This document shows positions 15,409 to 22,419 of a stretch of 62,923 nt of DNA, in pieces. The notes beneath the pieces are model-generated. The model did not search any database and was not told where the DNA came from. It saw only the letters and a program-made list of their open reading frames with translations. The position numbers and the translations under genes are program-made. This DNA comes from Aerococcaceae bacterium NML190073 (GTDB lineage: Bacteria; Bacillota; Bacilli; Lactobacillales; Aerococcaceae). Each line of letters starts with the position of its first letter. Position 1 is the first letter of the stretch. The stretch spans positions 1-62,923 of the forward strand of contig JAMXJH010000012.1 of the NCBI GenBank assembly GCA_026131555.1, read 5' to 3'.

Positions 15409-15762
15409 ATGATTAAAGAAATACAAAAACAAATAGACAGAGCAAAAGTGAATGGTGCAGAAATCGAATTACTATCCGACGGAAACCGCACTTTTAGAGA
15501 TTTGTACCATGAAAGGATGATTTTGTTTGCAGCCCTCTGCAATCACAACGAAGAAAAAGCGTGGAAGGCAAAATTGAGAGTGGACGGGAAAGTGGTTGAA
15601 AATTACTTCGTTGCTGGTGTTGAAACGTCATTTGGGAATATAGAATATCCCTTTCACATGGAGAATTGGGGTTATTTCCATGTTAAACAGATAGTCCGTG
15701 TGCCTGAATGGGGAGAGTATACCGCAGATGATGTTGCTAAGTTGTTGGGTGTGGAGGTGTAG
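15409..15762 (+). CDS. Hypothetical phage protein
   Basis: The 117-residue product starts at ATG after GGAGGT. The N-terminus is a charged helix (IKEIQKQIDRAKVNGAEIEL). The C-terminus ends in a short helix (DDVAKLLGVEV). No family is recognised. Confidence 0.55.
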   Translation: MIKEIQKQIDRAKVNGAEIELLSDGNRTFRDLYHERMILFAALCNHNEEKAWKAKLRVDGKVVENYFVAGVETSFGNIEYPFHMENWGYFHVKQIVRVPEWGEYTADDVAKLLGVEV

Positions 15763-15765
15763 AAG

Positions 15766-15963
15766 ATGAGTAAATTTATTGAGTTGACAAGAGGGAATGA
15801 AGATAAAATTTACTTTAACGTAAATAATATTTGTGGTTTCTTTTGGAACAAAGACGCTCAAGCGACATATATTTTCACCCCTGATTGTACGGAGCAATCG
15901 TATATTGTCGAAGAAACACCCGCCGAAATCATGGCGAAGATAAGAGAGGTGCAGAATGGCTAG
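15766..15963 (+). CDS. Small hypothetical phage protein
   Basis: The 65-residue product starts at ATG after GGAGGTG and overlaps the next gene by 8 bases. It is beta-rich then helical (ETPAEIMAKIREVQ), resembling small flagellar-regulator-like or phage DUF proteins. Function unknown. Confidence 0.55.
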   Translation: MSKFIELTRGNEDKIYFNVNNICGFFWNKDAQATYIFTPDCTEQSYIVEETPAEIMAKIREVQNG

Positions 15964-16147
15964 TGTATTAACAATGCCCAACTCAGATAATATCTATGTT
16001 TGGAACAATGAAAGTTGCGTGAGATTTGAATATCGAACAAGTTTTCGTTCATTAGATTGCTACTGGACTAAGGAAGACGCTGTGAAAATAGCGGAAGCAA
16101 TTATCAAAGAAGTGGAGGAGTTAGAGAATGAAAAACAAACGTCGTGA
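15956..16147 (+). CDS. Small hypothetical phage protein
   Basis: The 63-residue product starts at ATG overlapping the previous stop. The C-terminal half is a charged helix (WTKEDAVKIAEAIIKEVEEL). It overlaps the next gene by 20 bases. No family is recognised. Confidence 0.55.
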   Translation: MASVLTMPNSDNIYVWNNESCVRFEYRTSFRSLDCYWTKEDAVKIAEAIIKEVEELENEKQTS

Positions 16148-16454
16148 AATTCTAGCTTGGGTTGGTGCGATAGCGGTGTTAAGCGTTTTGTTGACGTTAC
16201 CAAGTCAATTTCCGGCAATAATTGACTGGCTTAGACACGACAAGCCTCCGGAAACAGAACAGGTCGCACCTATCACGGTTGAAGAAGTGAAACAACAGGT
16301 ATTACTTGAGCAAGTCAAGAACGCAGAGGGTCATTCAGTGTTGTTGCGAACTGAAAAAATCGGTGACAACGTGAATCCGGTGACTGTCCGGCATTACGCT
16401 AGGTGGACGGAACTTGGCGAGGTGGAATATTGGACAGAGCAGGTCAAGGAGTGA
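16128..16454 (+). CDS. Small membrane-anchored protein
   Basis: The 108-residue product has a basic N-terminus (MKNKRREI), one membrane helix near residues 8-24 and a soluble C-terminal part. It starts at ATG after GTGGAGGAG. Function unknown; it could act at the membrane early in infection. Confidence 0.6.
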   Translation: MKNKRREILAWVGAIAVLSVLLTLPSQFPAIIDWLRHDKPPETEQVAPITVEEVKQQVLLEQVKNAEGHSVLLRTEKIGDNVNPVTVRHYARWTELGEVEYWTEQVKE

Positions 16455-16460
16455 GCAAGG

Positions 16461-16625
16461 TTGCAATATCAGAAGTATAAAGTTAAAGTCGTTTGTCCAA
16501 TAGTCGAGCAAAACGTCATCGTATGGGCAGACAGTGAGAAAGAAGCAATAAAAATTGCAAAAACAAAAATTGCATATAAATACAGGATAAATTTCAATGT
16601 CCTAAAAGCGTGGGTGATTCGATGA
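16461..16625 (+). CDS. Small hypothetical phage protein
   Basis: A 54-residue ORF starts at TTG after CAAGGAG/AGCAAGG. A central helix SEKEAIKIAKTKI follows a beta segment (VIVWADSEKEA); this beta-alpha layout is seen in small phage and host-takeover proteins. It overlaps the next ATG. Confidence 0.45.
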   Translation: MQYQKYKVKVVCPIVEQNVIVWADSEKEAIKIAKTKIAYKYRINFNVLKAWVIR

Positions 16626-16795
16626 CGTACAAACGCAAGCGGGGTTATCGAATGAAGATTACGGAGCGGGAAGTTTCGGAAAACAATCCCCTCATACAAG
16701 CGTTAGTGTTTTATATGGAGAACGTAGGGAAAATGTTTTGTCGTTCTTATGATAGGTTTAGAAAAAAAGGGAGTGAAGAACATGAACAACGTTAG
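16622..16795 (+). CDS. Small basic hypothetical protein
   Basis: A 57-residue ORF starts at ATG overlapping the previous stop (ATGA). It is basic at both ends (TYKRKRGYRMK and SYDRFRKKGS). It overlaps the SSB start by 14 bases. No family is recognised. Confidence 0.45.
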   Translation: MTYKRKRGYRMKITEREVSENNPLIQALVFYMENVGKMFCRSYDRFRKKGSEEHEQR

Positions 16796-17258
16796 TTTAA
16801 TCGGACGTCTGACGAAAGACGTTGAAGTAAGGCATACGCAAGCTGGAAAAGTGGTCGGTAGCTTCACATTGGCTGTGAAACGAAATTTCAAAAATGCTAA
16901 CGGCGAGTATGAATCGGATTTTATAAATTGCGTGATGTGGAGCGACAGAGTGGAACATTTGGTTAGGTACACTCAAAAAGGGTCGTTGTTAGGTGTTGAG
17001 GGTCGATTACAAGTGCGTACGTACGATAATCAACAGGGTAATCGTGTTTGGGTGACAGAAGTGATTGTCAGCAACTTTGATTTGCTTGAAAAACGCACGG
17101 ATAACGGGGCGCAAATGCAAAACCAATATAATCAACCACCTCAACAACAAAATGCCTACACGGGCGGATATGGCGCTTATAACGCACAAGGAAATCAAGG
17201 GGCATTTGTTCCTGATGCACACCCTGTTGATATCAGCGAAGATGATTTGCCTTTCTAA
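16782..17258 (+). CDS. ssb: Single-stranded DNA-binding protein
   Basis: The 158-residue product has an OB fold (residues 1-105: MNNVSLIGRLTKDVEVR, then SDFINCVMW), a Gln/Asn/Gly-rich linker and the acidic partner-binding tip EDDLPF. The start at 16782 is the canonical MNNV opening with AAAAAGGGAG upstream. It protects and organises ssDNA in replication and with RecT. Confidence 0.95.
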   Translation: MNNVSLIGRLTKDVEVRHTQAGKVVGSFTLAVKRNFKNANGEYESDFINCVMWSDRVEHLVRYTQKGSLLGVEGRLQVRTYDNQQGNRVWVTEVIVSNFDLLEKRTDNGAQMQNQYNQPPQQQNAYTGGYGAYNAQGNQGAFVPDAHPVDISEDDLPF

Positions 17259-17292
17259 TATAGTGTAAACAATATATAAGAGGAGTGAGAAC

Positions 17293-17754
17293 GTGAGTTT
17301 ATTTCCAAAATTAGACGAAAAAAAAACGAAAGAGAACGCACAAGCCACATTGGCTCAATATCGCTTGTTGAAGCGGATTGCTGGAGAAAAGTTTGAGCCG
17401 AGAGTTACGGCAACGTACTCTTTTGAGCCACGTTCTCAGACGAACCTCAACAGCAATGCGATTGAGAAGCACATCGCAAGGCAGGTTAGTGCACAGCAGG
17501 AGTTAGAACGTATCGAGGAAGCGATAAATTCCGTGATAGGTTCTTACGAACGGCAAGTGCTGATTGAGAAGTATTGCAAGCGATACGATAAGACGGACAT
17601 TGCCATTTATATGGATTTAGGTTATACCGAAAGCGAGTTTTATCGCTTGCTAGATAGAGCGTTGTATGAGTTTGCCGAAACGTATCGACATGGCGAGTTG
17701 TTAGTATTCGAGAACGGGTTGCGTGTCGATGAAATCTTGGGAGATTTTTGCTAG
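17293..17754 (+). CDS. arpU: ArpU-family late transcription regulator
   Basis: The 153-residue product starts at GTG after AAGAGGAGTG. A charged N-terminal segment is followed by a sigma region 4-like DNA-binding part (about 95-140, YDKTDIAIYMDLGYTESEFY). ArpU/RinA-type proteins activate late gene transcription in Gram-positive phages. The gene ends inside the first unit of an 11-bp repeat array that leads into the presumed late promoter, its likely target. Confidence 0.88.
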   Translation: MSLFPKLDEKKTKENAQATLAQYRLLKRIAGEKFEPRVTATYSFEPRSQTNLNSNAIEKHIARQVSAQQELERIEEAINSVIGSYERQVLIEKYCKRYDKTDIAIYMDLGYTESEFYRLLDRALYEFAETYRHGELLVFENGLRVDEILGDFC

Positions 17755-17759
17755 AAAAG

Positions 17760-17836
17760 CGCAAGAGATTTGCAAGTAATTTGCAAGAAAGTTGCAAGAA
17801 AGTTGCAAGAAAGTTGCAAGAACATTGCTAGAACAA
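17760..17836 (+). repeat. Seven 11-bp direct repeats, candidate ArpU sites
   Basis: Units begin at 17760, 17771, 17782, 17793, 17804, 17815 and 17826 with the pattern TGCAAGAAAGT; the middle three are identical. An earlier half-unit TGCTAGAAAAG overlaps the arpU stop. The 11-bp period places every unit on one DNA face, and the last ends 5 bp before an extended -10, covering the -35. Confidence 0.85.
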
Positions 17837-17838
17837 CC

Positions 17839-17847
17839 TGCTAAAAT
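17839..17847 (+). promoter_or_regulatory. Late promoter (extended -10)
   Basis: TGC-TAAAAT forms an extended -10 with no -35 match; instead repeat units occupy that region. This is the layout of an activator-dependent promoter. Expected start of transcription is about 17854. Confidence 0.6.
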
Positions 17848-17853
17848 AGGTAT

Positions 17854-18046
17854 TGTGAAACGAGTGTAGCTTGGCTCGGTTCACCTCATGTTTGAGCCTC
17901 TTTAGGAAATCCTGCTCCTCGGTGGAAAACGTGCTTAGGCGGGAGAGTAGAAAAGACGACTTGTTAAGATGATGACAGTTCAGTTGGTAGAAGTTGAAGG
18001 TACGCAAGTCGTTGAACGAACACGCTTGAAAGAGCGTGTTTTTTTT
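17854..18046 (+). ncRNA. Structured late leader RNA ending in a terminator
   Basis: About 190 nt between the late promoter and a strong terminator, with no supportable ORF. Helices: GTGAAACGAG with CTCGGTTCAC (17855-17884, one mismatch), GAGC/AGGA with TCCTGCTC (17894-17917), and ACGACTTG with CAAGTCGT (17956-18012, 8 perfect bp, long loop). It could be a free small RNA, or a leader controlling read-through into the modification and packaging genes, comparable in position to the lambda 6S RNA between pR' and tR'. Confidence 0.5.
18019..18046 (+). terminator. Intrinsic terminator before the late genes
   Basis: AACACGCT-TGAAAG-AGCGTGTT followed by six more T residues, 24 bp before the ParB-like gene. 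A terminator between promoter and first gene implies read-through control. Confidence 0.9.
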
Positions 18047-18069
18047 GTATAAAGAAAAGGAGTGAGAAA

Positions 18070-18645
18070 ATGCGTGAAGCAAAGGAAATGGAAATTGTTT
18101 ATTTAAACGTAGACGATTTGATTCCATACGAGCATAACCCTCGTATTAACGACCATGCCGTTGACGCATTGGCGCATACTATTTCGACAGTCGGGTTCAG
18201 AGAGCCGATTAAAGTGACGAAAGATTATGTCATTATTTGCGGTCATACACGATATAAAGCTTGTCGAAAGTTGGGTATTAAGAAAGTTCCTTGTATTATC
18301 GAAGATGATTTGACGCCGGAAGAAACAAAATTGCGTCGAATATCAGATAATTCAGTTGCAGAATTAGCACAATGGAATTATGAATTGTTGCAACAAGAGC
18401 TAGCAGGTTTATCGTTCGACATGGAAGCATTTGGGTTAGAAATGCCCGATGATACCGACTTGGACGATTTGTTCGAGGAACACGAGGAAGAAGAAAAAGT
18501 AAAACAAAATTATTTGGTATGGCACGGAGGTAAGGTCGAGACTACCGAAGTTGACGAGGAAACTCTAAATCAGTTGCTAGAGGAGTACGAGGATTCGGGT
18601 TCAAAACAATCGTTTGTTTTGTGGCTCACAACGGGTCGTGACTAA
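18070..18645 (+). CDS. ParB/Srx-fold domain protein, possible DpdB-like partner
   Basis: The 191-residue product has a ParB/sulfiredoxin-like domain at residues about 8-100 (ENPRIND-type NPRINDHAVDALAHTI, then VIICGHTRYKACRKLG with the GH-T-R box). An acidic tail follows. Start ATG after AAAAGGAGTG. It overlaps the DpdA-like gene by 8 bases. Phages often carry such proteins near terminase; bacterial 7-deazaguanine islands also pair a ParB/Srx-fold ATPase (DpdB) with DpdA. The link is suggested by the neighbour, not shown. Confidence 0.75.
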   Translation: MREAKEMEIVYLNVDDLIPYEHNPRINDHAVDALAHTISTVGFREPIKVTKDYVIICGHTRYKACRKLGIKKVPCIIEDDLTPEETKLRRISDNSVAELAQWNYELLQQELAGLSFDMEAFGLEMPDDTDLDDLFEEHEEEEKVKQNYLVWHGGKVETTEVDEETLNQLLEEYEDSGSKQSFVLWLTTGRD

Positions 18646-19381
18646 GTTGTATCTTGGTGTAGATGATAATGATTTGAAAGCCTATGGCGATGAAATATTG
18701 AAAAGTAAATACTTGCTTATCAGCTATTATTACTACAAAGGCAAAGATTTAGGTTTGTTAAAGGGTAATAAAGATTTGATATGCGATAGCGGTGCGTTTA
18801 CGTTTATGTTTTCTAAAAAAGTACCGTCAAAAACAGCGTTGCTTCAATATGCCAAAGAGTACGCTCAATTCGTGATTGATAATGATATTCAATATTACGT
18901 CGAGTTAGATGTCGATTCGATTTTTGGTTATGAATTTGCGTTGCAGTTGAGAGAGATTTTAGAAAACAAAGTAGGGCGCCCTTGTATTCCGATATGGCAT
19001 GTAAGTCGTGGGAAAGAAGATTTTATCGACATGTGTAAAAAATATAGTTTTGCGGGTGTCGGTGGTATAGCTGGTGGAGAGGAATTAAGCAAGCACAAAA
19101 ACAAGTATCACTTGTTGAATAAATTGGCAAGGGATAACGGCTGTAAGTTGCATGGTATGGGATTCACGCCAACAAAGGACTTAAATAGCTATGGGTTTTA
19201 TACAGTGGATTCGACTTCTTGGAAAAGCGGTCGACGTTTCGCAACGATTTATCAGTATTCAAACGGGCAACTTTTGACAAAGAAAAAACCGGAGGGAACA
19301 CGCTTGAAAGACTACAAGACGTTAGATATGCACAATTTTAACCAATGGCTTAAATATCAAAAATTCTTAGACAGGAGTTAG
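18638..19381 (+). CDS. dpdA: DpdA-like DNA-guanine transglycosylase (TGT family)
   Basis: The 247-residue product keeps tRNA-guanine transglycosylase landmarks: DSGAF at 50-54 (TGT DSGGF with the catalytic Asp), ELDVD at 89-93, and GGIAGGE at 142-148 (TGT GGLAVGE base-binding loop). It also has a DSTSW motif at 191-195 common in DNA-acting members. It lacks the Cys-rich zinc site of tRNA enzymes. DpdA exchanges guanine in DNA for preQ0. A preQ0-type transporter and a QueF-like gene lie directly downstream. GTG at 18638 is chosen as start; TTG at 18614 is an alternative. Confidence 0.85.
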   Translation: MTKLYLGVDDNDLKAYGDEILKSKYLLISYYYYKGKDLGLLKGNKDLICDSGAFTFMFSKKVPSKTALLQYAKEYAQFVIDNDIQYYVELDVDSIFGYEFALQLREILENKVGRPCIPIWHVSRGKEDFIDMCKKYSFAGVGGIAGGEELSKHKNKYHLLNKLARDNGCKLHGMGFTPTKDLNSYGFYTVDSTSWKSGRRFATIYQYSNGQLLTKKKPEGTRLKDYKTLDMHNFNQWLKYQKFLDRS

Positions 19382-19386
19382 TGAAA

Positions 19387-19701
19387 ATGAAAGTAGAAAT
19401 AAACGAAAAAGTATCAAAAGTGACTTATAAAACGGATATTTTATATTATTGCGTATTAGGTAACGATTATTGCTTGGTTGGAGTAGCGATTGATTATCAA
19501 CCAAAAGGGGCAGGTATTGATTTTGAGTTAATTAAGAAAGAGTTTAACTCAAAATTAGAAGGCGTAAAAGCAACGCAAGAAGATTTAACGGTGATGATTT
19601 ACGACATGGTTCGTCCGCTCGTTAACGGAAGTTTGGCAGTAACGACAGAAAGCAAGCGTTCTGACAATGTTTATCAAGCGACGGTTGTAGTGGAGGGGTA
19701 A
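19387..19701 (+). CDS. Short QueF-like T-fold protein
   Basis: The 104-residue product follows QueF at low identity: VTY-x-T opening (12-16), Cys22 where QueF has its catalytic Cys, a DYC-x-V strand, and QEDLTVMIYDMVRPLV at 64-79 matching the QueF HED-x(4)-I-x-x-DL block. Its length equals single-domain QueF-like (QueF-L) enzymes, which turn the preQ0 nitrile into an amidine (archaeosine), whereas QueF reduces it to preQ1. The QueF substrate Glu and NADPH motif are not evident. Assignment depends on alignment by eye and on the DpdA/YhhQ context. ATG at 19387 preferred over GTG 19381 for ribosome-site spacing. Confidence 0.5.
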   Translation: MKVEINEKVSKVTYKTDILYYCVLGNDYCLVGVAIDYQPKGAGIDFELIKKEFNSKLEGVKATQEDLTVMIYDMVRPLVNGSLAVTTESKRSDNVYQATVVVEG

Positions 19702-19707
19702 TAACGA

Positions 19708-20358
19708 ATGAAGATTAAGATTAGTAATTTACAGTTGTTGTTGACAGTGCTGTTTGTGTCTTGCTTGCTAGTGAGTAACGTCATTGTAAGCAAGCAGATT
19801 CAGTTGCCATTTGATATCGTTATGCCGTCGGCAGTTATTCTGTTTCCCGTCACTTATGTTTTGAGTGATGTGTTTTCGGAGGTTTACGGGTATAAGTATT
19901 CTCGATTTGTTACTTATATCGGTTTCGCAATGAATTTGTTAATGGTGTCGGTGTTCACGACGGCGATTATGTTACCCGCACCAGCGTTCTATCAAAATCA
20001 ACAAGCGTTTGAAGCGGTATTAGGCAATACGCCCCGCATTTTATTTGCGTCGCTAACAGCGTTAATGGTAGGTGATTTCGTCAACGACCGTGTGTTTCGA
20101 TTTATGAAGCGTAAATACCCGGATTCTCACAAACGTTTTGGATTGCGTGCCGTTGTATCGTCGTTAATGGGCGAGTTGTCAGATAGCTTAGTATTCATTC
20201 CCGTTGCATTCGCAGGATTAATGCCGACAGAAGTGTTGGTTACAATGATTATCATTCAACCGTTGATTAAAACGGCTTACGAAGTGATGATTTTACCATT
20301 CACCACATGGGTAGTGAAGAAAGTGTCTGCGTACGAAAAGAGTGTTGCAAATGAATAG
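19708..20358 (+). CDS. yhhQ: YhhQ/VUT family queuosine-precursor transporter
   Basis: The 216-residue product has about six membrane helices and the family hallmark LSDVFSEVYGYKYSR near residues 52-66 plus MVGDFVNDRVF. YhhQ-type proteins import preQ0/preQ1. Placed after dpdA and a QueF-like gene, it would supply the modified base to the infected cell. The start follows GTGGAGGGG. It overlaps the next ORF by 8 bases. Confidence 0.92.
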   Translation: MKIKISNLQLLLTVLFVSCLLVSNVIVSKQIQLPFDIVMPSAVILFPVTYVLSDVFSEVYGYKYSRFVTYIGFAMNLLMVSVFTTAIMLPAPAFYQNQQAFEAVLGNTPRILFASLTALMVGDFVNDRVFRFMKRKYPDSHKRFGLRAVVSSLMGELSDSLVFIPVAFAGLMPTEVLVTMIIIQPLIKTAYEVMILPFTTWVVKKVSAYEKSVANE

Positions 20359-20560
20359 CGAAATTATCGGAGTGTTAGCAAGTTTATTCGTGCTAACCTC
20401 TTTTGCATTTAACAAAGAGAAATATATCCGAAGTGTGAATTTTATCGGAGCGGGGTTGTTTTGTGTTTATGGCGTAATGATAAATTCGTTTAGCGTTTGG
20501 TTCTTGAACATGATTTTGATGATTATTCACATACAGAAATTACACCGAATGCGGAAGTAG
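20351..20560 (+). CDS. Small YgjV-like membrane protein
   Basis: The 69-residue product has two membrane helices (IIGVLASLFVLTSFAF and FIGAGLFCVYGVMI, then NMILMIIHI). The layout resembles YgjV-type inner-membrane proteins. It overlaps the transporter gene and may be an accessory of it. ATG at 20351 has weak ribosome site; translation may be coupled. Function unknown. Confidence 0.6.
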   Translation: MNSEIIGVLASLFVLTSFAFNKEKYIRSVNFIGAGLFCVYGVMINSFSVWFLNMILMIIHIQKLHRMRK

Positions 20561-20568
20561 GTGCTGAT

Positions 20569-21123
20569 ATGGCTCGTGGAAAGTACCAAGAATGGCTCAC
20601 GAAAGATGGTTTGTTAATGCTCGAATCGTGGGCGAGAGATGGGCTAACGGACGAGCAGATAGCTAACAAAATAGGTGTCGATAGGACAACCTTTTATGTT
20701 TGGTTAAAAAAGTATCCCGACATTTCCGACGCCATAAAAAAGGGCAAAGCTCCCGTTGACGCAATGGTGGAAAATGCGTTACTAAAGCGTGCGTTGGGTT
20801 TCGAGTACGAAGAAACGGAAGTCATCAAGGACACGATTGGAGAAGGAATTGACAAGCAAGAACGAACTCGTATAAAGAAAGTCAAAAAGTATGCACCGCC
20901 TGATACAGGCGCTATCATCTTCTGGCTGAAAAATCGTAAGCCTGATACATGGCGCAAGATGTCTAGCGAGATGAAGCAGAAGATTGAAGCGGAAGCTAAG
21001 AAGTTGGAGGCGGAAGCTAAACGACTGGAAGCAGAACTTGCTGAAATGTCGATTGACGATGAAACAATCGTGATTGTAGACGCATGGGAAGATGAGGATT
21101 CAGACAATGGCGAAAGTGTTTAA
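20569..21123 (+). CDS. terS: Terminase small subunit
   Basis: The 184-residue product has an N-terminal helix-turn-helix (DGLTDEQIANKIGVDRTTFY), a middle segment (ENALLKRALGFEYEETEV) and a long Glu/Lys/Ala coiled coil near 140-165 for oligomerisation. It overlaps terL by 17 bases. It recognises the packaging site and recruits TerL. Confidence 0.85.
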   Translation: MARGKYQEWLTKDGLLMLESWARDGLTDEQIANKIGVDRTTFYVWLKKYPDISDAIKKGKAPVDAMVENALLKRALGFEYEETEVIKDTIGEGIDKQERTRIKKVKKYAPPDTGAIIFWLKNRKPDTWRKMSSEMKQKIEAEAKKLEAEAKRLEAELAEMSIDDETIVIVDAWEDEDSDNGESV

Positions 21124-22402
21124 TATTCAAAAGAATGTCAACCCTCATTTCAAAGTGGTTTGGAAAAGCAAAAAGCCTTACAACATACTGAAAGGCGGAC
21201 GTAACTCTTTCAAGTCATCGGTCATTGCGCTGTGGCTCGTATATTCGATGTTAAAGCACATCAAGCGAAAAGAGAGGGTTAACGTTGCTGTTATCCGAAA
21301 GGTAGGCAACACGATTCGGCATAGTGTGTTCTTGAAAATTCAATGGGCGTTAAATGTTTTTGGTGTTCGCAAACGATTTGACACAACGGTTTCTCCATTT
21401 ACGATTAAAGACAGAAAAACAGGTTCTGCCTTTTACTTTTACGGTCAAGATGATTTCGAGAAGTTGAAAGGGAATGACATTAACGATTTGATTGCGGTGT
21501 GGTACGAGGAAGCGGCTGAGTTTAGTTCGTTCGAGGAGTTCGACCAAACGAACGCAACCTTTATGCGACAAAAGCATTGGAACGTACCTTTCGTTAAATT
21601 CTTTTGGTCGTACAACCCGCCAAGAAATCCGTACAACTGGATAAACGAGTGGGTCGAAACGGTACGACGTGAACCGAATTATTTGGTGCATGAATCAAGC
21701 TATCTTGACGACAGACTTGGGTTCGTCACGGAGCAAATGCTGGACGAAATCAATCGTATTAAAGCGAACGATTACGACTATTACAGGTACTTATATCTTG
21801 GTGAAGCGGTTGGTTTAGGAACGAACGTTTACAATATGTCGCTGTTTAACTTGATTGACGAAGTTCCGGAAGATGACCCGATTGTCGAGATTTTTGCAAG
21901 TGCCGATACCGGACACCAAATATCCGCTACATCGGTTGGTTGCTATGGTGTGACACGTAAAAATAACGTGATTCGTCTTGGCGGGTATTATTATGACCCG
22001 CAAGGTAAAGTCAAAAAGAAAGCGCCTAGCGAGTTGTCGCAGGACATTCACGATTACTTAAAGGCGAATGACTATCATATATCAAAATACACGATTGATA
22101 GCGCAGAGGGCGGATTGCGCAACCAGTACCAATTAGATTTTGGTATTGCGTGGCATGGTGTTGCTAAGAAAACGAAAACAGTCATGATTGATTATACGCA
22201 CGACTTGTTAGCACAAGGTCGTTTTTTTGTGTTGAATAACGACGAAAATCAGATATTTTTAGACCAGTGCCGAAAGTACGAGTGGGATGTTGATTCGTTG
22301 AAGACCAAAAATCCGACAGTCAACAAGACGGAAGACCATACTGTCGATGAGTTTCAGTATTTCGTGACAGATAACTTACGCCGATTGGCGTTGAAGCATT
22401 AA
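21107..22402 (+). CDS. terL: Terminase large subunit (PBSX type)
   Basis: The 431-residue product has Walker A GGRNSFKSS (30-38), Walker B LIAVWYEEAAE (128-138) and a C-terminal RNase H-like nuclease with ASADTG, DSAEGG and DHTVDEFQYF acidic blocks. This pattern fits the PBSX-type terminase family. It is the packaging motor and cuts concatemers at the portal. Confidence 0.95.
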   Translation: MAKVFNIQKNVNPHFKVVWKSKKPYNILKGGRNSFKSSVIALWLVYSMLKHIKRKERVNVAVIRKVGNTIRHSVFLKIQWALNVFGVRKRFDTTVSPFTIKDRKTGSAFYFYGQDDFEKLKGNDINDLIAVWYEEAAEFSSFEEFDQTNATFMRQKHWNVPFVKFFWSYNPPRNPYNWINEWVETVRREPNYLVHESSYLDDRLGFVTEQMLDEINRIKANDYDYYRYLYLGEAVGLGTNVYNMSLFNLIDEVPEDDPIVEIFASADTGHQISATSVGCYGVTRKNNVIRLGGYYYDPQGKVKKKAPSELSQDIHDYLKANDYHISKYTIDSAEGGLRNQYQLDFGIAWHGVAKKTKTVMIDYTHDLLAQGRFFVLNNDENQIFLDQCRKYEWDVDSLKTKNPTVNKTEDHTVDEFQYFVTDNLRRLALKH

Positions 22403-22419
22403 AAGGGGGTGCGTTCACG

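Noticed and set aside
17854-18046. preQ1 riboswitch ahead of the deazaguanine cassette
   Set aside because: I looked for preQ1-I and preQ1-II consensus blocks by eye and found none; the terminator layout alone is not enough.
17828-18127. 99-codon open frame on the minus strand over the late leader
   Set aside because: No ribosome site, overlaps the start of the ParB-like gene, and the region is explained by a promoter, stems and terminator on the plus strand.
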